A stretch of DNA of 5,908 bases from an uncultured Haloferula sp. (GCA_946481625.1 CAMLOZ010000253.1:1-5908); one strand, 5' to 3'. Shown: positions 1-5,843, counted from the first letter of the stretch. Program-made: numbers and translations. The notes: a model not told the origin generated them from the letters alone.

Positions 1-2
1 AG

Positions 3-71
3 CGCATCCACTTCAAGCCGAACTTCCCCTCCTCCCTTCGCCCCGCCGTCCGCGCCATCATGGTGCCCTGA
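3..71 (+). CDS. C-terminal fragment of an unidentified protein (5' end outside the window)
   Basis: The reading frame beginning at base 3 runs open to a TGA at 69-71 and encodes 22 residues ending in SLRPAVRAIMVP. Nearly every codon ends in C or G (only CTT does not), which is the bias expected of a real gene at this GC content. The other frames here read as low-complexity Ser/Pro or Arg strings. The fragment is too short to assign a family. There is no obvious terminator between its stop and the next plus-strand gene 136 bases on, so cotranscription with 208-663 is possible. Only the codon bias supports this call. Confidence 0.5.
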   Translation, partial: RIHFKPNFPSSLRPAVRAIMVP

Positions 72-207
72 GCTTCCCGCTCAAGTTGCAGAATGCCCAT
101 CGCCGCAATCATGCGAAATGCATTCCCTAACGGTGGCTCTGTTTCCGCATTTCCCTGACGTTCAACGGAAAATATGAGCGGCACAGCCCCTGCAACAACA
201 CCGGGGT

Positions 208-663
208 ATGAAACAGCTCCCATGGATTGCAGCAGGGTTGATCTCGGTCGCCACCCTCACCCAGTGCGACAAGGCTGATCGCCAGGTCGAGAGACTCCAA
301 GGCAAGGCGGACATGAGCTTCGCCAAGGACACCTTCGAATCCCTCGCCCGCGGCGACTCGTCCGTGATCGACAAGATCGATTGGGCGACCCTCACCTCGA
401 TGGGCCAGAACGTAGGAGCCGCCTATTCCCAGCTCCCTTCCGAAACCGAGAAGCGGAATTTCGAATCCTCCTTCATCACCCAGTTCGCCACCTCCTTCCG
501 CGAGTCCGGCGGTTCCCCCGACAAATTCGAGAACTGGCGTGTCAGCCATCATGACGACCTCAAGACGGAAGTGGCGGCGGACTCCGGCGGCGGCACCGTC
601 ACCATCACCGTCACGGAGCGCGATGGTAAGGAGCGCGTCTCCGGATTGGACTTCACCCGCTGA
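208..663 (+). CDS. Small exported lipoprotein-like protein of unknown function
   Basis: This encodes 151 residues. The N-terminus has a Lys at residue 3, a hydrophobic stretch (about residues 4-18) and then LTQC with Cys20 followed by Asp, which resembles a lipoprotein signal. However, Gln rather than Gly/Ala/Ser precedes the Cys, so lipidation is uncertain. After the signal comes a charged, mostly helical region (DKADRQVERLQGKAD, then FESLARGDSSVIDKIDW and SETEKRNFESSF) and a beta-rich end (GGTVTITVTERDGKERVSGLDF). Short secreted NTF2-like proteins show a similar helix-then-sheet order, but I do not recognise the family. ATG at 208 is the only ATG/GTG start in the frame, since a stop lies upstream at 175-177. 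The only purine run (GGGG at 203-206) is too close to be a normal ribosome site. A TTTCCG/CGGAAA inverted repeat (142-147, 166-171) lies upstream. Confidence 0.8.
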   Translation: MKQLPWIAAGLISVATLTQCDKADRQVERLQGKADMSFAKDTFESLARGDSSVIDKIDWATLTSMGQNVGAAYSQLPSETEKRNFESSFITQFATSFRESGGSPDKFENWRVSHHDDLKTEVAADSGGGTVTITVTERDGKERVSGLDFTR

Positions 664-692
664 TTCGGCGGTGGAGTTGCCATGACAAGCAA

Positions 693-720
693 GGGCCGGC
701 TTCCGCAAGGAGGCCGGCCT
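693..720 (+). terminator. GNRA-loop hairpin after the lipoprotein-like gene
   Basis: Bases 694-704 pair with 709-719 as an 11-bp stem containing one T-G wobble (701/712), closed by a GCAA tetraloop at 705-708. A further wobble pair (693/720) extends the base. The hairpin begins 30 bases after the stop of the 208-663 gene. No T-run follows on the plus strand, so it is not a classical intrinsic terminator. It may instead stabilise the transcript 3' end or mark a factor-dependent stop. Confidence 0.45.
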
Positions 721-758
721 GATTCCGCTGGTCCATCAACAACCCTGAGGGAAAACCC

Positions 759-793
759 AAAAAAAGCCGCCCGGGAAAATCTCCCCGGGCGGC
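759..793 (-). terminator. Intrinsic terminator of the beta-strand repeat protein gene
   Basis: A perfect 10-bp GC-rich stem (784-793 with 766-775, read on the minus strand) encloses an 8-base loop. On the minus strand it is followed at once by seven T residues (complement of A759-765). It starts 17 bases past the stop codon of the minus-strand gene at 811. Stem, loop and T-run are all canonical for Rho-independent termination on the minus strand. The plus strand lacks a T-run, so it is not symmetric. Confidence 0.92.
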
Positions 794-810
794 GTCTTCA
801 AAACTCCGTC

Positions 811-3800
811 TCACGGGATATCCACCCGCAGCCGTGCGAACAACCGCGACCCCGTCGCCAGGGCCCGCGGCAGACGCACCGTCACCCGGTCGATCCCCGC
901 GCCGTAGAAGTCATCCGTCTCGTCGATCACCACCGGATTGGCAACCGGCTCGCCCGGCTCGGCTGTCGCCCAGCCGCTCAAGGTGGAGCCGTACTCCACA
1001 TAGGGATCGCTCCCCGCCGAGTCGTCCGTCCGTCGGAACACGAAGTCCACATAAGTCGCATCGCTGTTATCCACCGTCGGCAGCAGGGCGTGGGAATTCG
1101 AGTCCGGCCCGCTTGGGTCGCCCCCGATCACGAACTCGATCGCGTTCGAAATGCTATCCCCGTCCGCATCCCCCGTGCCTGCTGCCCCGGGAATCCCGTT
1201 GGCCGCCGTCCACGTCAGATAAGCGCTCCCGCTCGTCGTCACCTTCAGCGTGCCCGAGCCGCTGAAGTGAACATCGTCCGGCACCGGGGCGGCTGAAGCC
1301 GAAGAACCATAGATGCCCGCCGCTTGCGGCATGCCCCCGATCGTCAGCACGGCCACCGTGTCCTCCTCGTTGTGCGGCAGGTCCAGCACGGCGGTCGAAT
1401 CGAGCGACACCGTCGAGGAGTCCGCCAGCGTCGAAGTCCCCAGCGAGAGCGTCCCGGCGCTCACCGTCGTGTCCCCGGTGTACTGCGGGTCCGCCAGATA
1501 CAGCATCTGCGCGCCGGCCTTCGTCAGCGAGTACGCTCCGCTCACCGTCCCCATCACATCCATGAGGCCGTTGCCCGATTCGATCGTCGCGTCGCCTTCC
1601 AGGGTCACGTTGCCGGTCCAGGTCCCTTTGCCGCCGCCCTCGTTGTAGAGCTTCGAGCCCGCCTCCAGGAAGACGGGCGTTGCGATCGTCCGCGTGCCGT
1701 AGGTCCCGGCGCGCGTGCCGTTCTTGATCCGCAGCGTTCCCGTCGCGCCGCCCCACGCATTGTCGGTGTTCTCCGCCCAGGCGAAGCCGTCCGCGATCAC
1801 GAAGTTCACCGCGCTGCCTCCGGCGTCCGAGCGGAAACCCATCCCGTTCGTGCCCACCTTCGTCAGCGTGAAACCGTTGCCGGTGAGCACACCGGTTCCG
1901 GCACCGTTGCCGACATCGAAGCGGCCGCCGTTGCCACCGATCGAGGCATCGCCGCTCAAGGTCAAGGTAAGGATGCCCGCCGCTTCCCCCGGATCGCCAG
2001 CTCCCGAGTTGCTGATCGCGCCCAAGCCGTCAGGCCCGCTGCCCGCGATCGTCCAATCGTAGGTACGCCCCACGTTCACCGGGAACGCCCCGTTCAGATC
2101 CACCTGCGCCCCGCTCGCCACCGTGATGCCCGAGCTGAAGCCCAGCGCTTCCCAGTGCGTCGTGTACTTCAGGCGTCCCGCGTTCACCAGCACCGGCCCC
2201 GTGAAGCTGCTCGTCTGGCCGCCCAGCGTCAGCGTCCCGCTTCCGTTCTTGGTGATCCCCGTCGCACCCGCGATCCCCGCGTTCGCGCCGTTCACCGTGT
2301 AATCGCTGGTGTGGTCGAAGGTCACGCTCGAAGGATAGAGCGCGCCGACCATCGCCAGCGTCTTCACGGCTGCCGCTTCCGTGAAGCTCACGTGGTCGCC
2401 GTGGAAGAAACTCGTCGCCGCCCCGTTGTCGAAGTTCAGGTCCGCGTTCTGCGTCCAGTTCGCGCTCGCGCCACCGGTCCACGTGATCGTCCCCGGCGTG
2501 AAGTTCACCACCACCTGCGAGTTCGCCGTGTCATCCGTCGCCGTCCCGCCGCGAAGCCCGCTCACCGCGAGGTTCGTCGCCGGTCCCGTCAGCGTGTCGT
2601 AGGTGAAAGCCGTGAAGCTCGTCGCCGGGCTCGCCGGAACCGCGGTCACAGGCAGGTTCACCGTCCCGGCGGAAATGTCCACCGTCCCCGCCACATCGAG
2701 CACGGCCGCCGTCGCTGCGTCCACCGCGATGCTCGAGGTCGCCGCCGCCGTCACGTTCCCCGTGATCGTGCTCTCGCCGCCGAGCGTCGCGCCCGCCTCC
2801 ACCGTCACCGGTGCGTTCAAGCCGTTGTTCACGTTCAGGCGACCCTGCGTCACCGTCACCGGACCGGTCATGCCGGTGCCGGAACCGTTCAAGTTCAGCG
2901 TGCCCGCGAAGCCCGTCCCGCCGGGGTATCCGATCTCCAGCGCGGCGCTGCCGTTCAGCGTGCCGTTGATCGCACCCGTCACGCTGTTGTTCACCACCAT
3001 CCGCGAGGCCCCTGTTAGAGTCACCGAGCCGCCGATGGTGCCGGCACCCTCGAAGCGGATCGCACCGCGCTTGTCCGCGCCTTCGCTCCATCCCAGACCT
3101 TCGATCTCGAAGGACTGGCCGTACGTGCCGCCCACCGCCAGGCAGGCCTGCGAGTTCGCGCCGGTCACGTGCACCACGCCACTCGATGCCCCGTAGGACG
3201 CCACGTTCGAGGCCCGCAAGCGCCCGTTGTTGATCCAGGTGCCGCCCGTGTAGGTGTTTGCCACCGAGCTCAGGTTCAGGTGATCCGGGCCCGTCTTCAC
3301 CAGCGCCAGCGGCGTCGTCCCGTCGAAATCCGTCACCACCACCCCGTTGATCTGGTAGTCGGTCGAACCCCCGTTCGCCACCACCGTCAGTTGGCCGGAG
3401 GATGAAGTCAGGAAGCCTCCGCCTGTCCCGTTCTTCAGCCAGTGGCTGTTATTGTGGAAAAGGAATCCTCCCATCGCCACATCGAGGGTCGAGCCGTTCG
3501 CGATCACGAAATCCCGGGTCGTCTCGACATTGCCGATCGACTGGCTCGCGTTCAGGTTCGTCAGCGCCGCGTTGTCGTAGTAAACGGAAGTCGCCGTGGC
3601 CGTCGTCACGTTCGCCGTTCCCAGCACTTTCTCCGCGTTCGGGATCTCCACCACGCTCGCCCCGTCGTACTTCAGGAAGCTCCAGCGCGTGTGCGCCCAG
3701 CCGGGCAGGGGAGCCGTTGCCGGGGTCGCACCGTTGATCGTGCTCAATCCGATCGCCGCATTCGTATTGGCCGAGTCGAACCAGACACTGTCGCCGGTCG

Positions 3801-3921
3801 CGACATTGATATTGGTGGTGGCCGTATCCACCGTCTGTTCCGCGGCTTGCGCCGTGGCGATGACAGTGAGCATGGCGGCACGCGTCAGGGAGACCCTGAC
3901 GAAGGGATTCATTACTTTCAT
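811..3921 (-). CDS. Secreted autotransporter-associated beta-strand (PATR) repeat protein
   Basis: This encodes 1036 residues from ATG 3921. A GTG at 3954 would add 11 residues ahead of the signal peptide, and ATG 3912 is also possible. Residues 1-26 or 27 form a Sec signal peptide (basic start, hydrophobic AAMLTVIATAQA, cleavage near AQA/AE). The rest is low-complexity Gly/Thr/Ser/Asn beta sequence. PATR units of the form LTKxGxGTLxLxG...YTGxTxVxxGxL lie at about 207-238, 556-586 and 799-827, with a weaker one at 340-366. A WTGGASANW module (about 478-545) precedes the best repeat. Residues 857-894 carry the usual LTIGG...AGIYGSS...GSGTLKV ending. The C-terminus has WTAANGIPG (904-912), then an EF-hand-like loop DADGDSISNAIE (918-929), and ends FARLRVDIP. 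The family folds as a right-handed beta-solenoid on the cell surface or outside the cell. No beta-barrel translocator and no PEP-CTERM anchor is present. One Cys (260) remains in the mature chain. The ligand is unknown. Confidence 0.93.
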   Translation of the reverse strand: MKVMNPFVRVSLTRAAMLTVIATAQAAEQTVDTATTNINVATGDSVWFDSANTNAAIGLSTINGATPATAPLPGWAHTRWSFLKYDGASVVEIPNAEKVLGTANVTTATATSVYYDNAALTNLNASQSIGNVETTRDFVIANGSTLDVAMGGFLFHNNSHWLKNGTGGGFLTSSSGQLTVVANGGSTDYQINGVVVTDFDGTTPLALVKTGPDHLNLSSVANTYTGGTWINNGRLRASNVASYGASSGVVHVTGANSQACLAVGGTYGQSFEIEGLGWSEGADKRGAIRFEGAGTIGGSVTLTGASRMVVNNSVTGAINGTLNGSAALEIGYPGGTGFAGTLNLNGSGTGMTGPVTVTQGRLNVNNGLNAPVTVEAGATLGGESTITGNVTAAATSSIAVDAATAAVLDVAGTVDISAGTVNLPVTAVPASPATSFTAFTYDTLTGPATNLAVSGLRGGTATDDTANSQVVVNFTPGTITWTGGASANWTQNADLNFDNGAATSFFHGDHVSFTEAAAVKTLAMVGALYPSSVTFDHTSDYTVNGANAGIAGATGITKNGSGTLTLGGQTSSFTGPVLVNAGRLKYTTHWEALGFSSGITVASGAQVDLNGAFPVNVGRTYDWTIAGSGPDGLGAISNSGAGDPGEAAGILTLTLSGDASIGGNGGRFDVGNGAGTGVLTGNGFTLTKVGTNGMGFRSDAGGSAVNFVIADGFAWAENTDNAWGGATGTLRIKNGTRAGTYGTRTIATPVFLEAGSKLYNEGGGKGTWTGNVTLEGDATIESGNGLMDVMGTVSGAYSLTKAGAQMLYLADPQYTGDTTVSAGTLSLGTSTLADSSTVSLDSTAVLDLPHNEEDTVAVLTIGGMPQAAGIYGSSASAAPVPDDVHFSGSGTLKVTTSGSAYLTWTAANGIPGAAGTGDADGDSISNAIEFVIGGDPSGPDSNSHALLPTVDNSDATYVDFVFRRTDDSAGSDPYVEYGSTLSGWATAEPGEPVANPVVIDETDDFYGAGIDRVTVRLPRALATGSRLFARLRVDIP

Positions 3922-3960
3922 GGGTTGATGGGTTGCGCCAGGTCGGGAGCGCACGGGTTC

Positions 3961-4003
3961 AAAAACCGGCCTCGGGGACTACTTGGTCCTTCCCCCGAGC
4001 CGG
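3961..4003 (-). terminator. Terminator-like hairpin in the leader of the repeat-protein gene
   Basis: Read on the minus strand, CCGG + CTCGGGG (4003-3993) pairs with CCCCGAG + CCGG (3977-3966) around a 15-base loop, with one bulged base (3970). TTTTT follows directly (3965-3961). Stem plus T-run fits an intrinsic terminator. It lies 40 bases upstream of the repeat-protein start codon. It could end a long transcript from the SDR gene at 4390, or act as an attenuator or a stabilising 5' hairpin for the repeat-protein mRNA. Confidence 0.5.
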
Positions 4004-4010
4004 ACCGTGG

Positions 4011-4039
4011 AGCCTGCTCGGCACCGTCCTTCCAGTCAA
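4011..4039 (-). promoter_or_regulatory. Possible promoter of the repeat-protein gene
   Basis: On the minus strand TTGACT (4039-4034) matches five of six bases of the sigma-70-type -35 consensus. A 17-base spacer leads to CAGGCT (4016-4011), a poor -10 match with only the second and last bases agreeing. A start near 4004 would place transcription right at the base of the 3961-4003 hairpin. A poor -10 is what an activator-dependent promoter would show, and a palindrome abuts the -35 box. The assignment rests on the -35 box and context only. Confidence 0.3.
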
Positions 4040-4040
4040 A

Positions 4041-4054
4041 TACCCAAGCGGGTA
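4041..4054. promoter_or_regulatory. TACCC-AAGC-GGGTA palindrome, candidate operator
   Basis: Two five-base arms, TACCC and GGGTA, flank a 4-base centre. The site ends one base before the TTGACT box of the putative minus-strand promoter, which puts its centre about 43 bases upstream of the inferred start. That is the usual place for an activator that touches sigma factor. TACCC-type half-sites are known for NarL/LuxR-type helix-turn-helix regulators, so such a protein is a reasonable guess, but no regulator gene is in this window. Confidence 0.4.
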
Positions 4055-4263
4055 GTCGGATGTTGCAAGATCCCCGGTGGTCCGCACATCTCGGCTCTCC
4101 GTCAGATCCGCTGAGGGATCTCAACCGCAACCGGGGGAAACGGGAAGGACCCACACCCTGAAATTCAGCGGCTCGGTCAAATGGATGGGTTCGGCGCAGA
4201 TCGCAGCCGCATCTCCTTGCAGCCCGCCCTCCCATCCTCCCTGATCCCCACCTGCCTTTCAGA

Positions 4264-4291
4264 TTTCGCGTCTGTTTCGCGACCTTTCGCG
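4264..4291. repeat. Three direct TTTCGCG heptamers at helical spacing
   Basis: Exact copies of TTTCGCG start at 4264, 4275 and 4285, so the repeat steps are 11 and 10 bases, one turn of DNA each. All three would face the same side of the helix, as in a cooperative protein-binding site. They lie about 345 bases upstream of the repeat-protein start and about 100 bases past the stop of the SDR gene. No matching known operator was recognised. Confidence 0.55.
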
Positions 4292-4381
4292 GTTGAAACC
4301 AAAATCCCCCCCCGACCTCACGACTCTATTCTCATCCCATCCATCCTGGCCCCACATCCTCTTCCTCTGCGTGCATTTGGC

Positions 4382-4400
4382 AAAACCGGTCACCCCGGCT
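4382..4400 (-). terminator. Short hairpin plus T-run overlapping the SDR stop codon
   Basis: On the minus strand AGCCGG (4400-4395) can pair with CCGGTT (4389-4384; four GC pairs, one G-T, one A-T) around a GGTGA loop that contains the TGA stop. The run of four T (4385-4382) begins inside the stem. It is a marginal intrinsic terminator because the stem is short. Leaky termination here would fit the second terminator-like hairpin further down at 3961-4003. Confidence 0.3.
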
Positions 4401-5211
4401 CCCCCAAGCTCGCCGCCACCGCTTCCACCGCATCCAGGAACGAAGGGAACACCGGCACCCAACCCGCCTCCAATAACTTCCCGTTGCTCACCCGCTTGTG
4501 CGTCCACCCCCGCTTCCTGTCCGGATCCCGCGGCCCGCTCGGCGGCAGGGGCCTCCCGAAGATCCTGCTAAGCCCCTCGTGGCATTCCCTCTGGCTCATC
4601 GGCCGCGAATCGCAAACATTGTAAATCCCGGACCTCCCCGCCTCCACCAGCCTCAGCACCGCCGCCGCCGCATCATCCCGGTGGATCTGGTTCACGTATC
4701 TCCGTCCGTCCTCCTCGATCACCGCCTCCCCGCTCAGGAACTTCTTCAAAATCACGCTCCGCCCCGGCCCGTAGATCCCCGCCAGCCGCGCCACGATCCC
4801 GCCCTTGGCCAGCACCAGATCCTCCGTCTCCCGCAGGATCTTCCCCGTCTCCCGCTCCGGTTCCGCCGCACTCTCCTCCGTCACCGCCGATCCATCCGTC
4901 TGCGCATACACGGAGGTGCTGGACGTGAAGAGCAGCGGCACCCCGGGGAAGGCTTCGAGCAAGTTCCGGCATCCGTCCCGGTACACCGCCCGGTAGGCAT
5001 CCGGCCCGCCGCGCCCGGATGCCGCGCAATGCACGATGAAGTCCGGCCGCACCTTCAGCCCTTCCACCGCTTCCCGCGACGAGACATCACAGGCGATTGC
5101 CCCGTCATCTCCGGAAAGCGACAGCGCCACCACCTCCCAGCCCGCCGCGCGGAAGTCGCGGGAAATCGCCTGGCCCAGATAGCCATGGCCGCAGAGCAGC
5201 AGAGTCGGCAC
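4390..5211 (-). CDS. Atypical SDR family NAD(P)-binding protein, YeeZ-like epimerase/dehydratase
   Basis: This encodes 273 residues and starts with GTG. The Rossmann nucleotide-binding loop GHGYLG is at residues 8-13, immediately after strand one (TLLLC), so no later start is possible. CDVSSREAVEGL (41-52) is the usual second acidic site, and FIVHCAA (58-64) ends strand four. FTSSTSVYA (95-103) and RLAGIYGPGR (142-151) are diagnostic of the YeeZ-type branch of extended SDRs, followed by VNQIHRDD (173-180) and IYNVCD (196-201). The SDR catalytic Tyr-x-x-x-Lys appears lost: the TGKILRETE segment (122-130) puts Thr where Tyr and Leu where Lys would be, as in E. coli YeeZ. It is therefore probably a cytosolic dinucleotide-binding protein with altered or no redox chemistry; the substrate is unknown. 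The upstream GAAAAGGG lies only one base from the GTG, too close for a standard ribosome site. The gene is divergent from the membrane protein at 5385. Confidence 0.9.
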   Translation of the reverse strand: MPTLLLCGHGYLGQAISRDFRAAGWEVVALSLSGDDGAIACDVSSREAVEGLKVRPDFIVHCAASGRGGPDAYRAVYRDGCRNLLEAFPGVPLLFTSSTSVYAQTDGSAVTEESAAEPERETGKILRETEDLVLAKGGIVARLAGIYGPGRSVILKKFLSGEAVIEEDGRRYVNQIHRDDAAAAVLRLVEAGRSGIYNVCDSRPMSQRECHEGLSRIFGRPLPPSGPRDPDRKRGWTHKRVSNGKLLEAGWVPVFPSFLDAVEAVAASLGEPG

Positions 5212-5371
5212 GCCCTTTTCTCGCCGCCGCCATGCCCGATGTAAAGCAAGCGACCTCCAAGGAGCGCCGGCGTCCCGCCGGTGACACTGTCCACGGCATC
5301 CCTCCCGGCGTTCCTCGCCCTCCGAGAACGAACCGCCCTCCCGCTCTCAAGCCCGATCTTTCCTCGGAAGT

Positions 5372-5376
5372 GAGGA
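5372..5376 (+). promoter_or_regulatory. Ribosome binding site GAGGA deciding the start of the small membrane protein
   Basis: GAGGA lies eight bases before GTG 5385, normal Shine-Dalgarno spacing. Neither the in-frame ATG at 5232 nor the GTG at 5370 has a comparable site. It therefore favours the short form of the downstream protein. Confidence 0.5.
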
Positions 5377-5384
5377 CACGGAAA

Positions 5385-5666
5385 GTGGCCTACCTCTTCA
5401 TCGCCTCCGCGATTCAACCGGCCGCGATGGCTTGGGCCTTCGTATACGCCGCGAAGGGCATCGCCCCGCGAGGCAAAAGAGCCGTCGCCACTCTCGCGGT
5501 AGCGACCTGCGTGCTGGCCTCGATCTTCCTCCTTCCAGGTCTCATCGGTTCGGAAAGCGGGGCAGGTGCCGTCCCGCTTGTGGCAGTCTTGTTTTATCTC
5601 GCCGGAGGTCTCCTTGGAGCCGCAACGCCGCTTGAGAAACCGGCTTCCGATCCGCCGCTCGCCTGA
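5385..5666 (+). CDS. Small integral membrane protein, three predicted helices, unknown function
   Basis: From GTG 5385 this gives 93 residues. Hydrophobic segments at about 3-22 (YLFIASAIQPAAMAWAFVYA), 32-52 (around LAVATCVLASIFLLPGLIG) and 57-78 (around VPLVAVLFYLAGGLLGAA) predict three membrane helices. A basic loop (KGIAPRGKRA) follows the first, which by the positive-inside rule would be cytoplasmic. The tail EKPASDPPLA is polar. The frame is open upstream to an ATG at 5232, which would add 51 Arg/Pro-rich residues (RPAGDTV...PRPPRTNRPP). I reject that extension because it looks like translated non-coding DNA and would leave only 20 bases to the divergent SDR gene. No family was recognised, and no catalytic or ligand-binding motif is visible. 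Confidence 0.65.
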   Translation: MAYLFIASAIQPAAMAWAFVYAAKGIAPRGKRAVATLAVATCVLASIFLLPGLIGSESGAGAVPLVAVLFYLAGGLLGAATPLEKPASDPPLA

Positions 5667-5729
5667 CCTCGGCCGGATCATCCCCCGGCACCCCGGATCC
5701 GCTGTGCCGAACCTCCCTTGTTGCCCATT

Positions 5730-5813
5730 CCACCCGTCGTTGGTGGGGTGGTGACACGACGAAAACCACCCCTGCAGCCAGCCTCAACTTTCCTCCACCC
5801 CGGGAGAGGGTGG
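5730..5813. repeat. Cluster of inverted CCACCC/GGGTGG repeats between convergent genes
   Basis: CCACCC occurs at 5730-5735, 5766-5771 and 5795-5800, and its complement GGGTGG at 5746-5751 and 5808-5813. Several stems can form. The best is an 8-bp GGGGTGGT/ACCACCCC hairpin (5745-5752 with 5765-5772, 12-base loop). Another is CCACCC/GGGTGG (5795-5800 with 5808-5813, 7-base loop). A competing CGTCGT/ACGACG pair (5735-5740, 5756-5761) overlaps the first. No T-run follows any of them. The position, between a plus-strand stop at 5666 and a probable minus-strand stop at 5846, suits a bidirectional transcript-end structure, or a small REP-like element. Confidence 0.5.
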
Positions 5814-5843
5814 TCGTGCGGTGCTATTTGGCGGGCCAAGTCG

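Larger units (their letters stand above)
3922..4389. other. 468-base non-coding region between two minus-strand genes
   Basis: No convincing coding frame crosses this stretch. The open frames here are Pro/Ser/Arg-rich and overlap other signals. It contains, from the repeat-protein gene outward: a leader with no recognisable ribosome site, a terminator-like hairpin (3961-4003), a possible promoter (4011-4039), a TACCC/GGGTA palindrome (4041-4054), a small AGATCC/GGATCT hairpin (4104-4121), a 10-base inverted complement of the first hairpin's loop (4142-4151), three TTTCGCG repeats (4264-4291) and a run of eight C (4306-4313). The density of structure suggests a regulated long upstream region for the repeat protein. 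That is inference, and no known riboswitch class was recognised. Confidence 0.7.

Noticed and set aside
2..112. A minus-strand frame at the left edge starting at ATG 112
   Set aside because: It mirrors the plus-strand frame 3-71, whose codons almost all end in C/G, a much stronger coding signal.
127..708. A 193-residue minus-strand frame opposite the lipoprotein-like gene
   Set aside because: It is antisense to 208-663, which has a signal sequence and coding-like codon use, and it is rich in Gly/Glu/Asp shadows. The 693-720 hairpin falls inside its start region.
1324..3018. A 564-residue open frame on the plus strand inside the repeat-protein gene
   Set aside because: It is extremely Arg/His-rich with no domain pattern. 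It lies antisense to a gene with a signal peptide, repeats and a terminator, and it arises from the GC-rich codons of that gene.
3922..3954. The 11-residue N-terminal extension of the repeat protein from GTG 3954
   Set aside because: It would put MRSRPGATHQP ahead of a normal signal peptide. ATG 3921 gives a standard basic n-region directly.
4096..4135. A TPP-riboswitch-like string on the minus strand (TTGAGA...CTCAGCGGATCTGACG)
   Set aside because: Only fragments resemble the conserved core, their order is wrong, and the expected paired elements are missing. It is better described as a small AGATCC/GGATCT hairpin.
4306..4313. A run of eight C as a possible phase-variation tract
   Set aside because: It lies in non-coding DNA about 390 bases from the nearest start codon on its strand and not within promoter spacing, so slippage would have no obvious effect.
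4181..4624. A 147-residue plus-strand frame in the spacer and the end of the SDR gene
   Set aside because: It is Pro/Ser/Leu-rich without motif and its second half is antisense to conserved SDR sequence.
5265..5283. A CCGGCG/CGCCGG hairpin with a 3-base loop between the divergent genes
   Set aside because: No T-run on either strand and not placed at a gene end. Such short GC stems are common by chance at this composition.
5055..5681. A 208-residue minus-strand frame across the SDR start and the small membrane protein
   Set aside because: It is Arg/Gly-rich, has no motif, runs out of frame through the SDR Rossmann start and covers the membrane protein antisense.
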